Assembly: GCF_014837295.1 (NCBI RefSeq)
Contig: NZ_JACYHB010000002.1
Location: 186,001-250,000 of the forward strand
DNA: 64,000 nucleotides
Source: Cellulosimicrobium arenosum
GTDB taxonomy: Bacteria > Actinomycetota > Actinomycetes > Actinomycetales > Cellulomonadaceae
Direction of reading: 5' to 3'
Shown here: positions 46,919 through 55,953 of the stretch, piece after piece
How positions within the stretch are numbered: the stretch's first letter is position 1
How the letters are laid out: the number at the start of each line of letters is the position of its first letter
Notes under the pieces: model-generated
The model's database searches: none
What the model was told of the DNA's origin: nothing
The model's input: only the letters and a program-made list of their open reading frames with translations
Position numbers and translations under genes: made by a program

Positions 46919-49445
46919 GTGCACGGCGGGATGAAGATCTACCGCGGCGCCGCCGCCGCTGCGCGCCACTACGTCGAGGCCGATCGCTCCCGGGCCGACC
47001 ACTACTACCTCGCCGAAGGCAGCGGGGTCGCGATGCAGTTCGCGGCAACTCCGGACAGCGTCGAGCGGCGAGCCGATATGGACGGCGAGACGTACGAGCG
47101 ATGGGTCGCCGGATACGACGTCGACACCCGGCTCACGAAGGGCAGGCTGCGGAAGGACGAGAAGGGCGTCCGGTTCGTTGAAGTCACGGTCAACGGGCCG
47201 AAGACCTGGTCGCTCGCGGCCGCGCTGCACCCCGAAATCGCCGGAGCGTACGACGCCGCCCAGATGGCGGCAGCTGAGGAGCTCATCGGCTGGCTCGCTT
47301 CTCACGCGACGACTCGGGTCGGGCCGCGGGATCGGCAGGTGCAGATCCCGGTGGAGCAGATCGAGGCGGCCGTCGTACGCCACTTCACATCGCGAGCCGG
47401 CGACCCGCACCGACACCTGCACCTCCAGGTCAACGCCCGGGTGTTCGCCGCCGGCAAGTGGCGAGGACTCCACACGGTCGGCGTGCGCGACAGCCTGGAG
47501 GCTATCAACGGGATCGGGCACGCCGCGGTGATGACGAACCAAGGATTCCGCGAGGCACTGGCACATCACGGGCTCACGCTCGACGCCGAGACCGGCGAGG
47601 TCGTCGAACTGGCGGCGTACACGGGAGCGTTCAGCGCACGGGCGAAGCAGATCGAGGCCAACATCGACACCTACGAGGCCGAGTGGCGCTCCGACCATCC
47701 CGGCGAGGAGCCCGGGCCGGCGCTGCGGCAGGCATGGGATCGGCGAGCGTGGGCCGACGCGCGGCCGGACAAGGTGGTGCCTACAAACGGTGAGGAACTG
47801 CGGCACCGCTGGATGGAGGAGTTGCACGAGCTCGGCTACGTCGCTCCGGCGCCAGGCGCTCCACTACCCGTGTTGCGGACGGGCGCCGTCGACCGCGACG
47901 GCGTCGTCGAGCTGGCTCTCGTCCGGCTGGGCTCGCGTCGCTCGGCGTGGAACGCGGCCGACGCCCAGGGTGGAGGTCGAGCGGATCATCGCGTCCGGCG
48001 GAGGCGTAGTCGACGGGGCCGTGCGCCGTGAGTTGGCAGAGGATCTGACCGCTCGCGTCGTCGCCGCATCACGCCCGCTACTCCCCCGATCGGACGTGCC
48101 CAAGCACGTGCGTTCGTTCACGTCGATCGACGTGCTGGCCGTCGAGCACGAGATCGTCGACCACCTTGCGACTCGTGCCGAGGCCAAGACGATCACCGTG
48201 ATCGAGGGCGCGGCCGGGGTTGGCAAGACCGCCCGTCTCGCGGCAACCCGCGAGCGCGCGATCGCAGCCGGGCGTCGGATGGTCGTGGTGACCCCGACTC
48301 TCAAGGCGGCCCAGGTCGCAGAGGGCGCAATCGGCGCGGCGTCGTACTCCGCAGCCTCGCTGCTCCACCAGCACGGTTTCCGCTGGGACGAGGACGGTCG
48401 GTGGAGTCGAGTCGACTCCGCGCCCGACGTCAGCGCCCGACTACTTCGAGGCGACCTGCTCGTCGTCGACGAGGCGGGCATGGTCGACCAGGACACTGCC
48501 CGCGCGCTACTCCGCCTGGCCGACGAGACCCAGGCGCTCGTGATGCTGGTCGGCGACCGCCATCAACTCCCGGCCGTCGGCCGTGGCGGGGTCCTGGATC
48601 TGGCGATCAGGTACGCACCCGATCGGGTGCAACAGCTCGACGGCGTACGCCGCTTCAAGGACCCGCGCTATGCCGAGCTGTCACTCCAGATGCGGAGCGG
48701 TGCTCAGGCGGGCGAGGTGTTCGATGATCTCCTCGCCCGTGGCGAGATCGTCATCCACGCCAGCGACGTCGAGCGGACCCGCCGCCTTGCCGCTGAAGCC
48801 AGCGTCGGCAAGCTCGTCGTCGCCGACACCCGCGAGCAGGTGGGCCGGATCAACGCCTTCGCGCACCGGATCCGCAAGGCGACCGGTGAGGTCGACGAGC
48901 AGGTGCTGACCGCGGCGGGTGAACGGCTCGGCGTCGGCGACACCATCGCGACCCGGCGCAACGACCGCGATGCCAACGTCGCGAACCGCGAGTTGTGGTT
49001 CGTCGTCTCGTGCGATCGCGGCGCGCTCACCGTGAGGGGCGAGGCGGGGACTCGTGTGTTGCCGCCCGACTACGTGCGCCGCGATGTCGAGCTCGCCTAC
49101 GCCACGACCGCCTATGGCGCGCAAGGCGCCACTGTCACCGAAAGCCATGTGCTGGTCGGCGAGCACAGCGGAGCCGCGTCGGCGTACGTCGGGATGACAC
49201 GCGGCCGCGAGCGCAACGTCGCCCACATCGTCGCCGAGTCGATCGACGATGCGCGCAAGCAGTGGTGCGATGTCTTCGCTCGCGACCGCGCCGACCTCGG
49301 ACCGGCTCACGCACGAGTGACGGCGACCGAGGCGATCGAGCGCTACGGACCGAAGACACCCAGGCGGCGGCCCGCGCCGCGCCCCCCTGCCGAGTTCGAC
49401 TCCCGGCCCGCGGCATCACCCTCGGCACCCAGCATCGGATTCTGA
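46919..49445 (+). pseudogene. MobF (TrwC/TraA-type) relaxase-helicase, frameshifted
   Basis: The first part, from GTG 46919, is the relaxase domain: MKIYRGAAAAARHYVEADRS, DRQVQIPVEQIEA and the metal-binding HFTSRAGDPHRHLHLQVNA. It loses frame near 47965 and stops at 48031. The second part, in the +1 frame from about 47967 (PRVEVERIIASGGGVV) to 49445, is the RecD/TraI-type helicase: Walker A VIEGAAGVGKTARLAA, Walker B LLVVDEAGMVD, GDRHQLPAVGRGG and ATTAYGAQGATV. One deleted nucleotide in GCCCAGGG would join them. Mutation, sequencing error or programmed shift cannot be told apart here. Confidence 0.82.
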
Positions 49446-49482
49446 GGTGCCGTCGAGGTGCCGTCGAGGCGCCGGATCGGGT

Positions 49483-50424
49483 TCAGCCCGTTCGCCACAG
49501 CCTGATCAGCTGCTCGCCGACCTCGAGCCTGTCGACGTACGGCTCGACCGTGACGCCGACGACGCAGCCCGGTCCGCTCGGCGTCAGCACAACGTTGTGG
49601 CCGTTGCCCAGGTCTGCCCAGCGCCGCGCGAACGCGACTCCGGCGTTCCAGGTTGCCGGGGCGGCGGGGTGCCGCGACGTTGCCAGCTGGGTGGCAAGCC
49701 GTTCGGCAACTTTGGCGACGGTCGCTGCCGGCTTCGTCTCATCGCCGTCCGCCGTCGGCTCCGGTGGACGCGGGTCGAAGCGCGTCCGGATGAACCGCAC
49801 CCGCGGCTCCTTCGGACCCGGCGGCCTCGGTGGCACGGCTTCGCGTTCGCGGACCCACGCCTCACCCGTGAACGACTCGTCCCCTCGACCCAGGATCCGG
49901 ACGGTGTCGGGATGGGTCGGTCCCCGCGCGATAACGATCGGCCACTTCCACGCCGCGCGGACCGCGTCCGGGAGTTCGAGCTCCTCCCACACGTCGACCA
50001 GAAGGGGGCCGTCGATCCAGCGGATCATCTCCTCAGGAGTCCCACCGCGCAGGAGTTGCTCGTAGACGCCCTTGCGCTGCTTGCGGTCGTGCAGGTCCCA
50101 CTGCCGGACCGGCCCGTCGCCCACGAGGTCGGCGAACTCCAGGATCGCGAAGCAGTCGGGCGTCTCCACGTTCCAGAGCGTGTTCGGCACCCAGAACTTC
50201 CCCACGCCGGGCGCCTCGTGCTCGACCCAGTCGATGAGCCGTCGCAGGTTGAGGTCGTATCCCGCGGCCTCAAGGATCCGTCCGGCGACCTTGATTGTCG
50301 GGGACTTCAGGCCCCGCTCGTACGCCGACATCGTCGCCTGCGACGTACCGGATCTGGCGGCGAGCTCGGCCTGCGTCAGACCGCTGGCTCGTCGTGCGAC
50401 TTCGATCAGGTACGCCCGATCCAT
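49483..50424 (-). CDS. XRE-family DNA-binding protein with long C-terminal region
   Basis: 313 residues from the ATG at 50424. HTH at about 5-60 (RASGLTQAELAARSGTSQAT, MSAYERGLKSPTIKVAGRIL). The middle (KFWVPNTLWNVETPDCFAIL, LHDRKQRKGVYEQLLRGGTP, PLLVDVWEELELPDAVRAAW) resembles regions of antitoxin-like or element-regulator proteins; the C-terminus is of unknown fold. It is divergent from the excisionase gene, so it is a good candidate for the element's control repressor, acting at the 50443-50454 palindrome. Convergent with the relaxase gene. Confidence 0.7.
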   Translation of the reverse strand: MDRAYLIEVARRASGLTQAELAARSGTSQATMSAYERGLKSPTIKVAGRILEAAGYDLNLRRLIDWVEHEAPGVGKFWVPNTLWNVETPDCFAILEFADLVGDGPVRQWDLHDRKQRKGVYEQLLRGGTPEEMIRWIDGPLLVDVWEELELPDAVRAAWKWPIVIARGPTHPDTVRILGRGDESFTGEAWVREREAVPPRPPGPKEPRVRFIRTRFDPRPPEPTADGDETKPAATVAKVAERLATQLATSRHPAAPATWNAGVAFARRWADLGNGHNVVLTPSGPGCVVGVTVEPYVDRLEVGEQLIRLWRTG

Positions 50425-50442
50425 CCCTCGACGATATCCGAT

Positions 50443-50454
50443 CGAATGTATTCG
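50443..50454. promoter_or_regulatory. Palindrome CGAAT-GT-ATTCG between XRE and excisionase genes
   Basis: A perfect 12-bp palindrome-like box 19 bp upstream of the XRE gene start, in the 106-bp divergent promoter region; a second inverted repeat (TGTGCGG...CCGCACA, 50461-50480) lies beside it. This fits lambda-like control of excision by the XRE protein, an inference from position. Confidence 0.45.
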
Positions 50455-50530
50455 GCGCTCTGTGCGGCACGGCCCGCACACCTACCTGTCGCCCACGATC
50501 CTCGCGGGCCAACGCCTGACAGGAGGAACC

Positions 50531-50779
50531 ATGAACAGCAACACCCATGACGTCCCCTTCCACGCTCGCCACGACGACGAGCTCCTCACGCTCGATGACG
50601 TCGCCGAGATCCTGCGGACACCGGTCAACACCGTGCGCTGGTGGCGCCAGGAGGGCACTGGTCCGGAGTTCTTCAAGATCGGCCGGCGCCTCTACACGAC
50701 CGTCGGCGACCTGCGGACCTTCATCCGCACCCAGCGCCTCGCCTCCCAGCCCCTGCTCGGCAAGCCGACGGCGGTGTGA
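50531..50779 (+). CDS. Excisionase (HTH_17 family)
   Basis: 82 residues, AGGAGG ribosome site. Contains a single winged-helix of the excisionase/HTH_17 class: LLTLDDVAEILRTPVNTVRW, WRQEGTGPEFFKIGRRLYTT, VGDLRTFIRTQR. Such proteins bend attP DNA and steer the integrase toward excision. Unusually it lies at the far end of the element from the integrase. The following small gene starts 3 nt later. Confidence 0.82.
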   Translation: MNSNTHDVPFHARHDDELLTLDDVAEILRTPVNTVRWWRQEGTGPEFFKIGRRLYTTVGDLRTFIRTQRLASQPLLGKPTAV

Positions 50780-50782
50780 GCC

Positions 50783-51091
50783 ATGCACTGGCCGCCGGAT
50801 GCCTCGGACGAGACCGACCCGCGGCACGTCTTCCTCGACGCGCACGACGTGATGGCGCGCTACGGCTGGGGCAAGACGAAGGGCTATCAGAACCTCAAGG
50901 ACCGCGACCTGGTGCCGCCGCCCGTGATGACCCACCCGGACCGGTGGCGCCTCGACCAGCTGCTGGCGTTGGAGGAAAAGCGCATGGTGCTGGCCGAAGC
51001 CGCGTCGGAAGTCCTCATCGCACCCGCGCGGGAGGAGGTCGGGATAGCCGACCTTCTCCCGCAGGCCAAGCACCGACGGCGTGCCGGATAG
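50783..51091 (+). CDS. Small AlpA-like putative DNA-binding protein
   Basis: 102 residues. Central segment HVFLDAHDVMARYGWGKTKG followed by YQNLKDRDLVPPPVMTHPDR and WRLDQLLALEE has the HTH-plus-wing layout of AlpA or MerR-type regulators; the C-terminus is basic (KHRRRAG). Starts 3 nt after the excisionase gene and surely shares its mRNA. A role in excision or replication control is possible; no specific function can be given. Confidence 0.6.
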   Translation: MHWPPDASDETDPRHVFLDAHDVMARYGWGKTKGYQNLKDRDLVPPPVMTHPDRWRLDQLLALEEKRMVLAEAASEVLIAPAREEVGIADLLPQAKHRRRAG

Positions 51092-51141
51092 AGCCTGTCA
51101 ATCACCGCTCACTGCAGCGGCGTCGGCCGTGTGCTGCCAGA

Positions 51142-51966
51142 ATGTGGGTCGTGCCAGACGAGAAGACCCCACCGCCGACGACCGATGCGTCGACGCTCGA
51201 CACGTTTCGAGCGTTGGTGACGAGCGCGTTCGAGGCCGCGCGTGAGTCGGGACGGTCGGACTGGCAAGTGATGACCGTCGGCGTCCTGAAGAATCGGATT
51301 CTCCAGGCAACGGCCCGAGAGTTCGACGAACGTTCCTTCGGAGCCGCGTCCTTCAGTGGCTTGTTGCGCCAAGTACCTGATCTCGTCGAGCTTGATGACA
51401 CCGCTCGCCCACCTGTGGCAAGGCTTCTTGCCCCGTCGTCTTCTGCCACACCGGCTGGAAGTGTCGTTGGAAGCGGTCGACTACGACCGGACCTCTGGGA
51501 CGCCGTTCTCGACTACTCCTCTGGAGAGGTCTATGTGTGGGATGGCCTTCAGGCTGTCAAAGTCGCCCCTGGCGAGGCTACTGGCAGACCGCAGATGCCC
51601 ACGATCAAGGCCGAAGTGATGGCCGACTGGCGACGCGGCTTCGCCAAGGCTCATCCCGATCGAGACCTCGCCGAGTGGGTAGAGCGCGGCCTCGGAACGA
51701 TGGCGCTTCCGCCTGACCTGCGGCGGCCCTGGAACCTGACGCTCAAGTCCAAGGTCGTGGACATCCTTGCGCCCTGGTTCGAGCAACAGGGTCTGTCACT
51801 GCCTGCGAATGCGTCCTCCGACGCAAGTACTCGACCGTCGGCCAAGGAGAGCCAGGAGGCCGAGGAGTTGAGGCGATTCCTCCTGCGCTGTGTCGCGGTC
51901 ATGAAGCCAGGCGAACTCAAGGCTATGCAAGTACCAGCCTCGGTTGCGCTTCGGGCGAAGATGTGA
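51142..51966 (+). CDS. LOTUS/OST-HTH domain protein
   Basis: 274 residues from ATG 51142 (GTG 51151 is an alternative). Residues 20-97 fit a LOTUS/OST-HTH winged helix: FRALVTSAFEAARESGRSDW, VMTVGVLKNRILQATAREFD, SFGAASFSGLLRQVPDLVEL. These domains bind RNA, often G-rich or structured. After a Ser-rich linker comes a second domain (LRPDLWDAVLDYSSGEVYVW, DLRRPWNLTLKSKVVDILAP) without a known match. The stop overlaps the next gene start (GTGA), so the two act together. Possible RNA-targeting defence or regulatory unit; inference only. Confidence 0.6.
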   Translation: MWVVPDEKTPPPTTDASTLDTFRALVTSAFEAARESGRSDWQVMTVGVLKNRILQATAREFDERSFGAASFSGLLRQVPDLVELDDTARPPVARLLAPSSSATPAGSVVGSGRLRPDLWDAVLDYSSGEVYVWDGLQAVKVAPGEATGRPQMPTIKAEVMADWRRGFAKAHPDRDLAEWVERGLGTMALPPDLRRPWNLTLKSKVVDILAPWFEQQGLSLPANASSDASTRPSAKESQEAEELRRFLLRCVAVMKPGELKAMQVPASVALRAKM

Positions 51967-52811
51967 CCCGGCGGGGGCAAGGAACGAGCACCGCCGCGCC
52001 CGAACCGCTCGGCCCGAGAGTCTGGCTCGTGTTGCATCCAACTGACAGCGGCTACGAGAAAAATCTGCGCACCACGCTCAGCCGTCGTGCATCTCAGCTC
52101 GGCATGGACCTCGTCACGCGACGGTCGAGTCGACGACGGATGACTGCCGATGGGAACGGAACGCGCCCGATCAACATCTTGGAGCCGGCGGACGCAGGCG
52201 AGCTGTACCGAGATCTGAGCCTTCGGAAGTGTTACGTACTCAGCAGGGGCGCGGTCTTCGTGCTACACGATCCGCGACGTGACCCGCCGACGAAACACGA
52301 TTGTCTGCCGCTCCCGCAGTTCGTCCAATACAAGGCCGCCTTCCGAACCCTTGAGGACGGGCGTGACCCTGCCGCCGATCTCGATGATCTGATGGCGCTT
52401 GAAGGACCGTCCGACTGCTCCGACCATCACGACCCGCGCGTGCTCCCACTGCATGTCTTCCACAAGGACGCCGTCTTAAGACCTCTCGTCGAGGAATCGG
52501 GGCGCCAGGCCTTCCGCGCGACTTATGGGAACGGGGGCAACTGGCTGTCCCCTTCAACTGGGACCTGGACGCCGGCGGCACCAGGAGTGAGACACGGCCG
52601 ACCGGATGCCTCGGGCAACCTGCTTCGCGTGTGGGACTACGTCGTGCCACCAGGCTTTCATTGGGACACCAGCGCAGGTCGCAAGCGACGGACCGTGATC
52701 GCCGCTTCGAGCGTGTGGCGGGTAGAGCCAAGGGGCTACGTGAACGTCTACCCGAACGCACATGTCAGGGCCGGCGCCAGAGCCAACGAGCTTTGGCAGG
52801 CGAAGCGCTAA
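51963..52811 (+). CDS. Unknown protein coupled to the LOTUS gene
   Basis: 282 residues from the GTG at 51963. No family recognised. Visible features: RVWLVLHPTDSGYEKNLRTT at the start, a basic patch RRSSRRRM, VLSRGAVFVLHDPRRDPPTK, a short His/Asp-rich stretch (SDCSDHHDPRVLPLHVFHKD) that could hold metal ligands, and a C-terminal WDYVVPPGFHWDTSAGRKRR that resembles the tail of some phage-defence or nucleotidyltransferase-like proteins. Translational overlap ties it to the LOTUS gene. A strong terminator follows. Confidence 0.55.
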   Translation: MTRRGQGTSTAAPEPLGPRVWLVLHPTDSGYEKNLRTTLSRRASQLGMDLVTRRSSRRRMTADGNGTRPINILEPADAGELYRDLSLRKCYVLSRGAVFVLHDPRRDPPTKHDCLPLPQFVQYKAAFRTLEDGRDPAADLDDLMALEGPSDCSDHHDPRVLPLHVFHKDAVLRPLVEESGRQAFRATYGNGGNWLSPSTGTWTPAAPGVRHGRPDASGNLLRVWDYVVPPGFHWDTSAGRKRRTVIAASSVWRVEPRGYVNVYPNAHVRAGARANELWQAKR

Positions 52812-52815
52812 ATGC

Positions 52816-52842
52816 GAATGCCCCGGCATAACCGGGGCATTC
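52816..52842 (+). terminator. 11-bp-stem terminator of the LOTUS operon
   Basis: GAATGCCCCGG (52816-52826), loop CATAA, CCGGGGCATTC (52832-52842): a perfect stem 5 nt after the stop codon. Confidence 0.85.
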
Positions 52843-53257
52843 AAGCTCATGAGGCGAGCACTCTGGTCCAACAGGGATTCGTGACCACCGATGCGACCGG
52901 CGCAAACTCGAAACCATCGTTTCGGGGCTCGCTATACACGCCGATCTTGTCGGAGGGATCCTCCTCTGTGGTTGCTTGTTCTCGTTAGCTAGACGAGTCC
53001 AAGCCTCCTAGCATCTCCGCCAGGATCGGATCCATACTATCGCCGCGACGCTCCGGGCGCCAAGTGATCCCGTGGGCCTGACCACCCGGAGCACGACTCG
53101 GGGCTTCGGGGCCCGCGCGGGTGATGCACGAGAGTGATGCACGAAGCCCTGGAATCGGTGTCCAACGGCAACATTCGCCGATAGCGAGCGAACCGAGACT
53201 AGGCCCCTGACCTGCGGTTTCGCAGATTTCCGTCGACAGTCGCCAATCGAAGAACCT
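52843..53257. other. Gene-free right end of the element with arm-type repeats
   Basis: No coding signal. The 21-bp block at 53121-53141, with two GTGATGCA boxes 13 bp apart, is identical to 32602-32622 at the left end. These probably are right-arm integrase sites 117 bp from the att core. Confidence 0.55.
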
Positions 53258-53420
53258 CGTGGCACCAGTGGCACGTCGCGTACCCGACCGAGACCATGAC
53301 CGGCACGTCGCGCCGCCGGGCCTCCGCGAACGCCTCGGGGCCCCACGGGTACCAGTCCACGGGGTTGTCCGCGTGCAGGCGCAGGTACGGGCTCACGGCG
53401 TCGGCGAGGCGGTTGACCAT
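53199..53420 (-). pseudogene. Displaced native 5' end of yyaL
   Basis: 73 codons from the ATG at 53420: [53 protein letters not shown], then 18 element-derived residues to a stop at 53199. High-GC third positions match the host. It aligns residue for residue with the element-provided start of the gene at 32557, differing by mostly conservative changes. It has lost its 3' part to the integration. Confidence 0.92.
53258..53273. other. Right attachment site core (attR)
   Basis: Second copy of CGTGGCACCAGTGGCA, in the CHWCH codons of the displaced yyaL 5' fragment. Element lies to its left, host chromosome to its right. Confidence 0.88.
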
Positions 53421-53490
53421 GGCCCCACTCTCGCAGCCCGCGCGGCGCTGGCGACCTCGCGGTGCTGCCCGCCGGTCGGACCACGCACCG

Positions 53491-54003
53491 TCAGATCGGG
53501 CCCAGCACGTCGTCGCGGTCCGCGACGAGGTCGAGCGCGGCGAGGACGTCCCCGAGCGCTCTCTCCTCGTAGCGGAAGTGCGACTCCATGATCGCGCCGA
53601 CGCCGTCGAGATGGCGCCCGATCGCGGCCCTCGACGACGCGGGGTCTGCCGCGCGGTCGAGCGTCTGCTCGAGGTCCGTGACGAGGTAGGCGATCATGCT
53701 GTGGTCCTGCCGCAGCGCGCGCAGGGTCGCGTCGAGCCCGGGGTGCCGACGCCCGATCTCCGGGAAGAGCGTCGTGTCCTCGCTCGTGTGGTGGCGGGTC
53801 AGCGCCGTGCAGAAGCCGCGGCAGTGGACGAGCAGCTCCTGGTGCGCGACCGCGCGCCGCGTCGACGTCTCGTCGCCGGTCGAGCCGGCGTCGTCGTGGT
53901 CCGCTGTCTCGCGCACGAGCTCGAGCGCCCGTCGCAGCCGGCCGTGCACGGCCTTCATCTCGTCGTACCAGGCCACCAACCTGGTCGTCTCGCCCTCACC
54001 CAC
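53491..54003 (-). CDS. Hemerythrin-like (HHE) protein
   Basis: About 170 residues from the GTG at 54003; a GTG at 54096 would add 31 residues of low-complexity sequence, so the start is uncertain. A four-helix HHE fold with candidate iron ligands in [46 protein letters not shown] and [12 protein letters not shown]. It may bind O2 or sense nitric oxide or redox state through a di-iron centre. No partner gene is adjacent: the displaced yyaL fragment is downstream and the ABC operon is further upstream. Confidence 0.82.
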   Translation of the reverse strand: MGEGETTRLVAWYDEMKAVHGRLRRALELVRETADHDDAGSTGDETSTRRAVAHQELLVHCRGFCTALTRHHTSEDTTLFPEIGRRHPGLDATLRALRQDHSMIAYLVTDLEQTLDRAADPASSRAAIGRHLDGVGAIMESHFRYEERALGDVLAALDLVADRDDVLGPI

Positions 54004-54147
54004 GGGTGAGGCACGAGGAACGGGTCCGCACGTGGCGCACGGGTACCCCCTTCCGGGTCCGACGCCTCCATGCCTGACGCAGCCCGTCACCGGCACGCGA
54101 CGCTATGCAGCACCCTACCGACGCGGCCGACCACACCCTCACGCGCG

Positions 54148-54200
54148 GTCGAGCACGACCTGAGGGTCGTCACGTCGCCGATAGCGACCCTCAGGTCGTG
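54148..54200. repeat. Copy 2 of the dispersed motif, within a 16-bp perfect hairpin
   Basis: CACGACCTGAGGGTCG (54154-54169) and CGACCCTCAGGTCGTG (54185-54200) pair perfectly around a 15-nt loop, 20 nt after the ABC ATPase stop. The left arm with its flank (54148-54169) is the inverse copy of 4684-4705. Probably a terminator built from a dispersed repeat. The rest of 54004-54219 has no gene. Confidence 0.6.
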
Positions 54201-54219
54201 TTCGGCGCGGCTCGGGGCG

Positions 54220-54999
54220 TCAGGACGTCAGGCGGCGCAGGAATTCGCGCGTGCGGTCCCGCTCGGGGGTGTCGAGCACCTGCTGCGGGGTGCCGCGCTC
54301 GTGCACGCGACCGTCGTGCAGGAAGCACACCTCGTCGGCGACACGGCGGGCGAAGCCCATCTCGTGGGTCGCGACGAGCATGGTCCGGCCTTCGGCGCGC
54401 AGCTCGGCCAGCAGGTCGAGCACCTCGCCGACGAGCTCGGGGTCGAGCGCGGACGTCACCTCGTCGAGGAGCAGGAGCTCGGGACCGTTGACCAGGGCGC
54501 GCGCGATCGCGGCACGCTGCTGCTCGCCGCCCGAGAGCTGGTCGGGATACGCGGTGACCTTGTGCGCGAGCCCGACCCGTCGCAGCATCTCGACCGCCGC
54601 GTCCTCGGCCTCCGCCGCGGGCCGACGGTGCACCAGTCGCGGCGCCAGGGCCACGTTGTCGAGCACCCGCATGTGCGGGAAGAGGTTGTACGCCTGGAAG
54701 ACCATGCCCATGCGGGCCCGCACGGCGTTGGCGTCGAGCCGCGGGTCGGCGACGTCCTCGCCGTCGAGCAGGATCTCGCCGTCGTCGACCTCGTCGAGGA
54801 GGTTGACCACCCGCAGGAGCGTCGACTTGCCCGAGCCCGACGCACCGACGAGCACGACACAGCGATGACGGTCGACGTCGAGGTCGATGCCGTCGAGCAC
54901 GACGCGACGCTCCGCGGGCGCGCTACGTCGACCGAGCCCGGAATCGCGCGGGGCCGGGTAGGTCTTGCGCACGCCGCGCAGCGACAGCAGGTGGTTCAT
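54220..54999 (-). CDS. Polar amino-acid ABC transporter ATPase
   Basis: 259 residues. Walker A VGASGSGKSTLLRVVN, Q-loop MVFQAYNLFPHM, signature LSGGEQQRAAIARAL, Walker B LLLLDEVTSALDPE, switch ATHEMGFARR. The Q-loop YNLFPHM and EMGFAR sequence are typical of the GlnQ/ArtP family. Overlaps the permease gene by ATGA. It energises uptake of an amino acid or similar small solute captured by the lipoprotein encoded upstream. Confidence 0.94.
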   Translation of the reverse strand: MNHLLSLRGVRKTYPAPRDSGLGRRSAPAERRVVLDGIDLDVDRHRCVVLVGASGSGKSTLLRVVNLLDEVDDGEILLDGEDVADPRLDANAVRARMGMVFQAYNLFPHMRVLDNVALAPRLVHRRPAAEAEDAAVEMLRRVGLAHKVTAYPDQLSGGEQQRAAIARALVNGPELLLLDEVTSALDPELVGEVLDLLAELRAEGRTMLVATHEMGFARRVADEVCFLHDGRVHERGTPQQVLDTPERDRTREFLRRLTS

Positions 55000-55877
55000 C
55001 GGATGTCACCCGCCCCGCTGACCGTCGCGATCGACCGCCCCCACCCGCGGCGCGCCTGATAGGCGTCGACGGCCCGCGAGAGCGGGAAGGAGACGAGGAA
55101 GAACAGCGCTCCGGCCACGACGTAGGGCGTGAAGTTGTAGCTCCCCGTCGTCGCGATCTGGGCGGCGCGGATCGCGTCGACCGCGCCGAGCACCGAGATG
55201 AGGCCGGAGTCCTTCTGCAGCGCGACGAGGTTGTTCGCGAGCGGCGCCGTGACGTTGCGCAGCGCCTGGGGCAGCACGACGCGCCGCGTCGTCTGGGTGC
55301 GCGTCAGCCCGAGCGAGCGGGCCGCCGCCACCTGGGAGGGGTGCACGGACTCGATGCCCGCCCGGAACACCTCCGCGATGTAGGCGGTGTACGTGAGGAC
55401 GATCGCGAGCGCACCGAGGAACGCGCCCGACGACGGCAACCACGGCAGCCGCAGCGCGGGGAGCCCGAACCCGACGAGCAGGAGGACGAGCAGGAGCGGG
55501 ACCCCGCGAAACAGGTCGACGTACACCACGGCGAACGCGCGCAGCGGGAAGAGCGCGGGGACCCGGCTCGTGCGCGCCACGGCGAGACCGAGCCCGAGCA
55601 CCGTCCCGACCACGCCGGCCACGACCCAGACCCGCAGGTTGAGCCACAGCCCGTCGAGGATCGCCGGCAGCGACTCCCACGCGTACGCCGGGTCGAAGAA
55701 GGCCGTGCGCGCGCGCTCCCAGCCGGGCGCGCCCGTGACCACGAGCACGACGGTCGTCACGACGACCACGGTGCTCACGAGCGCGACGAGCGCCGAGCGC
55801 CGTCGCTGCGCCCGCCGGAACGCGGCGCGCTCCTGCGCGAGCGGGGACGGTGACCACACGCCGTCGGGCGTCGTCAC
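54996..55877 (-). CDS. Polar amino-acid ABC transporter permease
   Basis: 293 residues, GTG start at 55877. A hydrophilic N-terminus, one extra helix (LVALVSTVVVVTTVVLVVTG), then the HisM/GlnP domain with LDGLWLNLRVWVVAGVVGTV and the EAA loop IESVHPSQVAAARSLGLTRT, QTTRRVVLPQALRN. KDSGLISVLGAVD follows. A single permease gene implies a homodimer. The upstream gap to the binding-protein gene holds a 12-bp tandem repeat. Confidence 0.93.
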   Translation of the reverse strand: MTTPDGVWSPSPLAQERAAFRRAQRRRSALVALVSTVVVVTTVVLVVTGAPGWERARTAFFDPAYAWESLPAILDGLWLNLRVWVVAGVVGTVLGLGLAVARTSRVPALFPLRAFAVVYVDLFRGVPLLLVLLLVGFGLPALRLPWLPSSGAFLGALAIVLTYTAYIAEVFRAGIESVHPSQVAAARSLGLTRTQTTRRVVLPQALRNVTAPLANNLVALQKDSGLISVLGAVDAIRAAQIATTGSYNFTPYVVAGALFFLVSFPLSRAVDAYQARRGWGRSIATVSGAGDIR

Positions 55878-55879
55878 GG

Positions 55880-55939
55880 TGCGGTCGTCCCTGCGGTCGT
55901 CCCTGCGGTCGTCACTGCGGTCGTCACTGCGGTCAGCAC
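55880..55939. repeat. Five tandem copies of a 12-bp unit in the ABC operon spacer
   Basis: Units TGCGGTCGTCCC (x2), TGCGGTCGTCAC (x2) and TGCGGTCAGCAC fill most of the 76-bp space between the binding-protein stop and the permease start. The last units lie next to the permease start codon, so copy number could affect its translation. Confidence 0.75.
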
Positions 55940-55953
55940 TGGTCCGGAACCCG

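Noticed and set aside
50531-51091. Toxin-antitoxin pair
   Set aside because: Both small proteins look like DNA-binding proteins (excisionase and AlpA-like); no toxin fold is visible.
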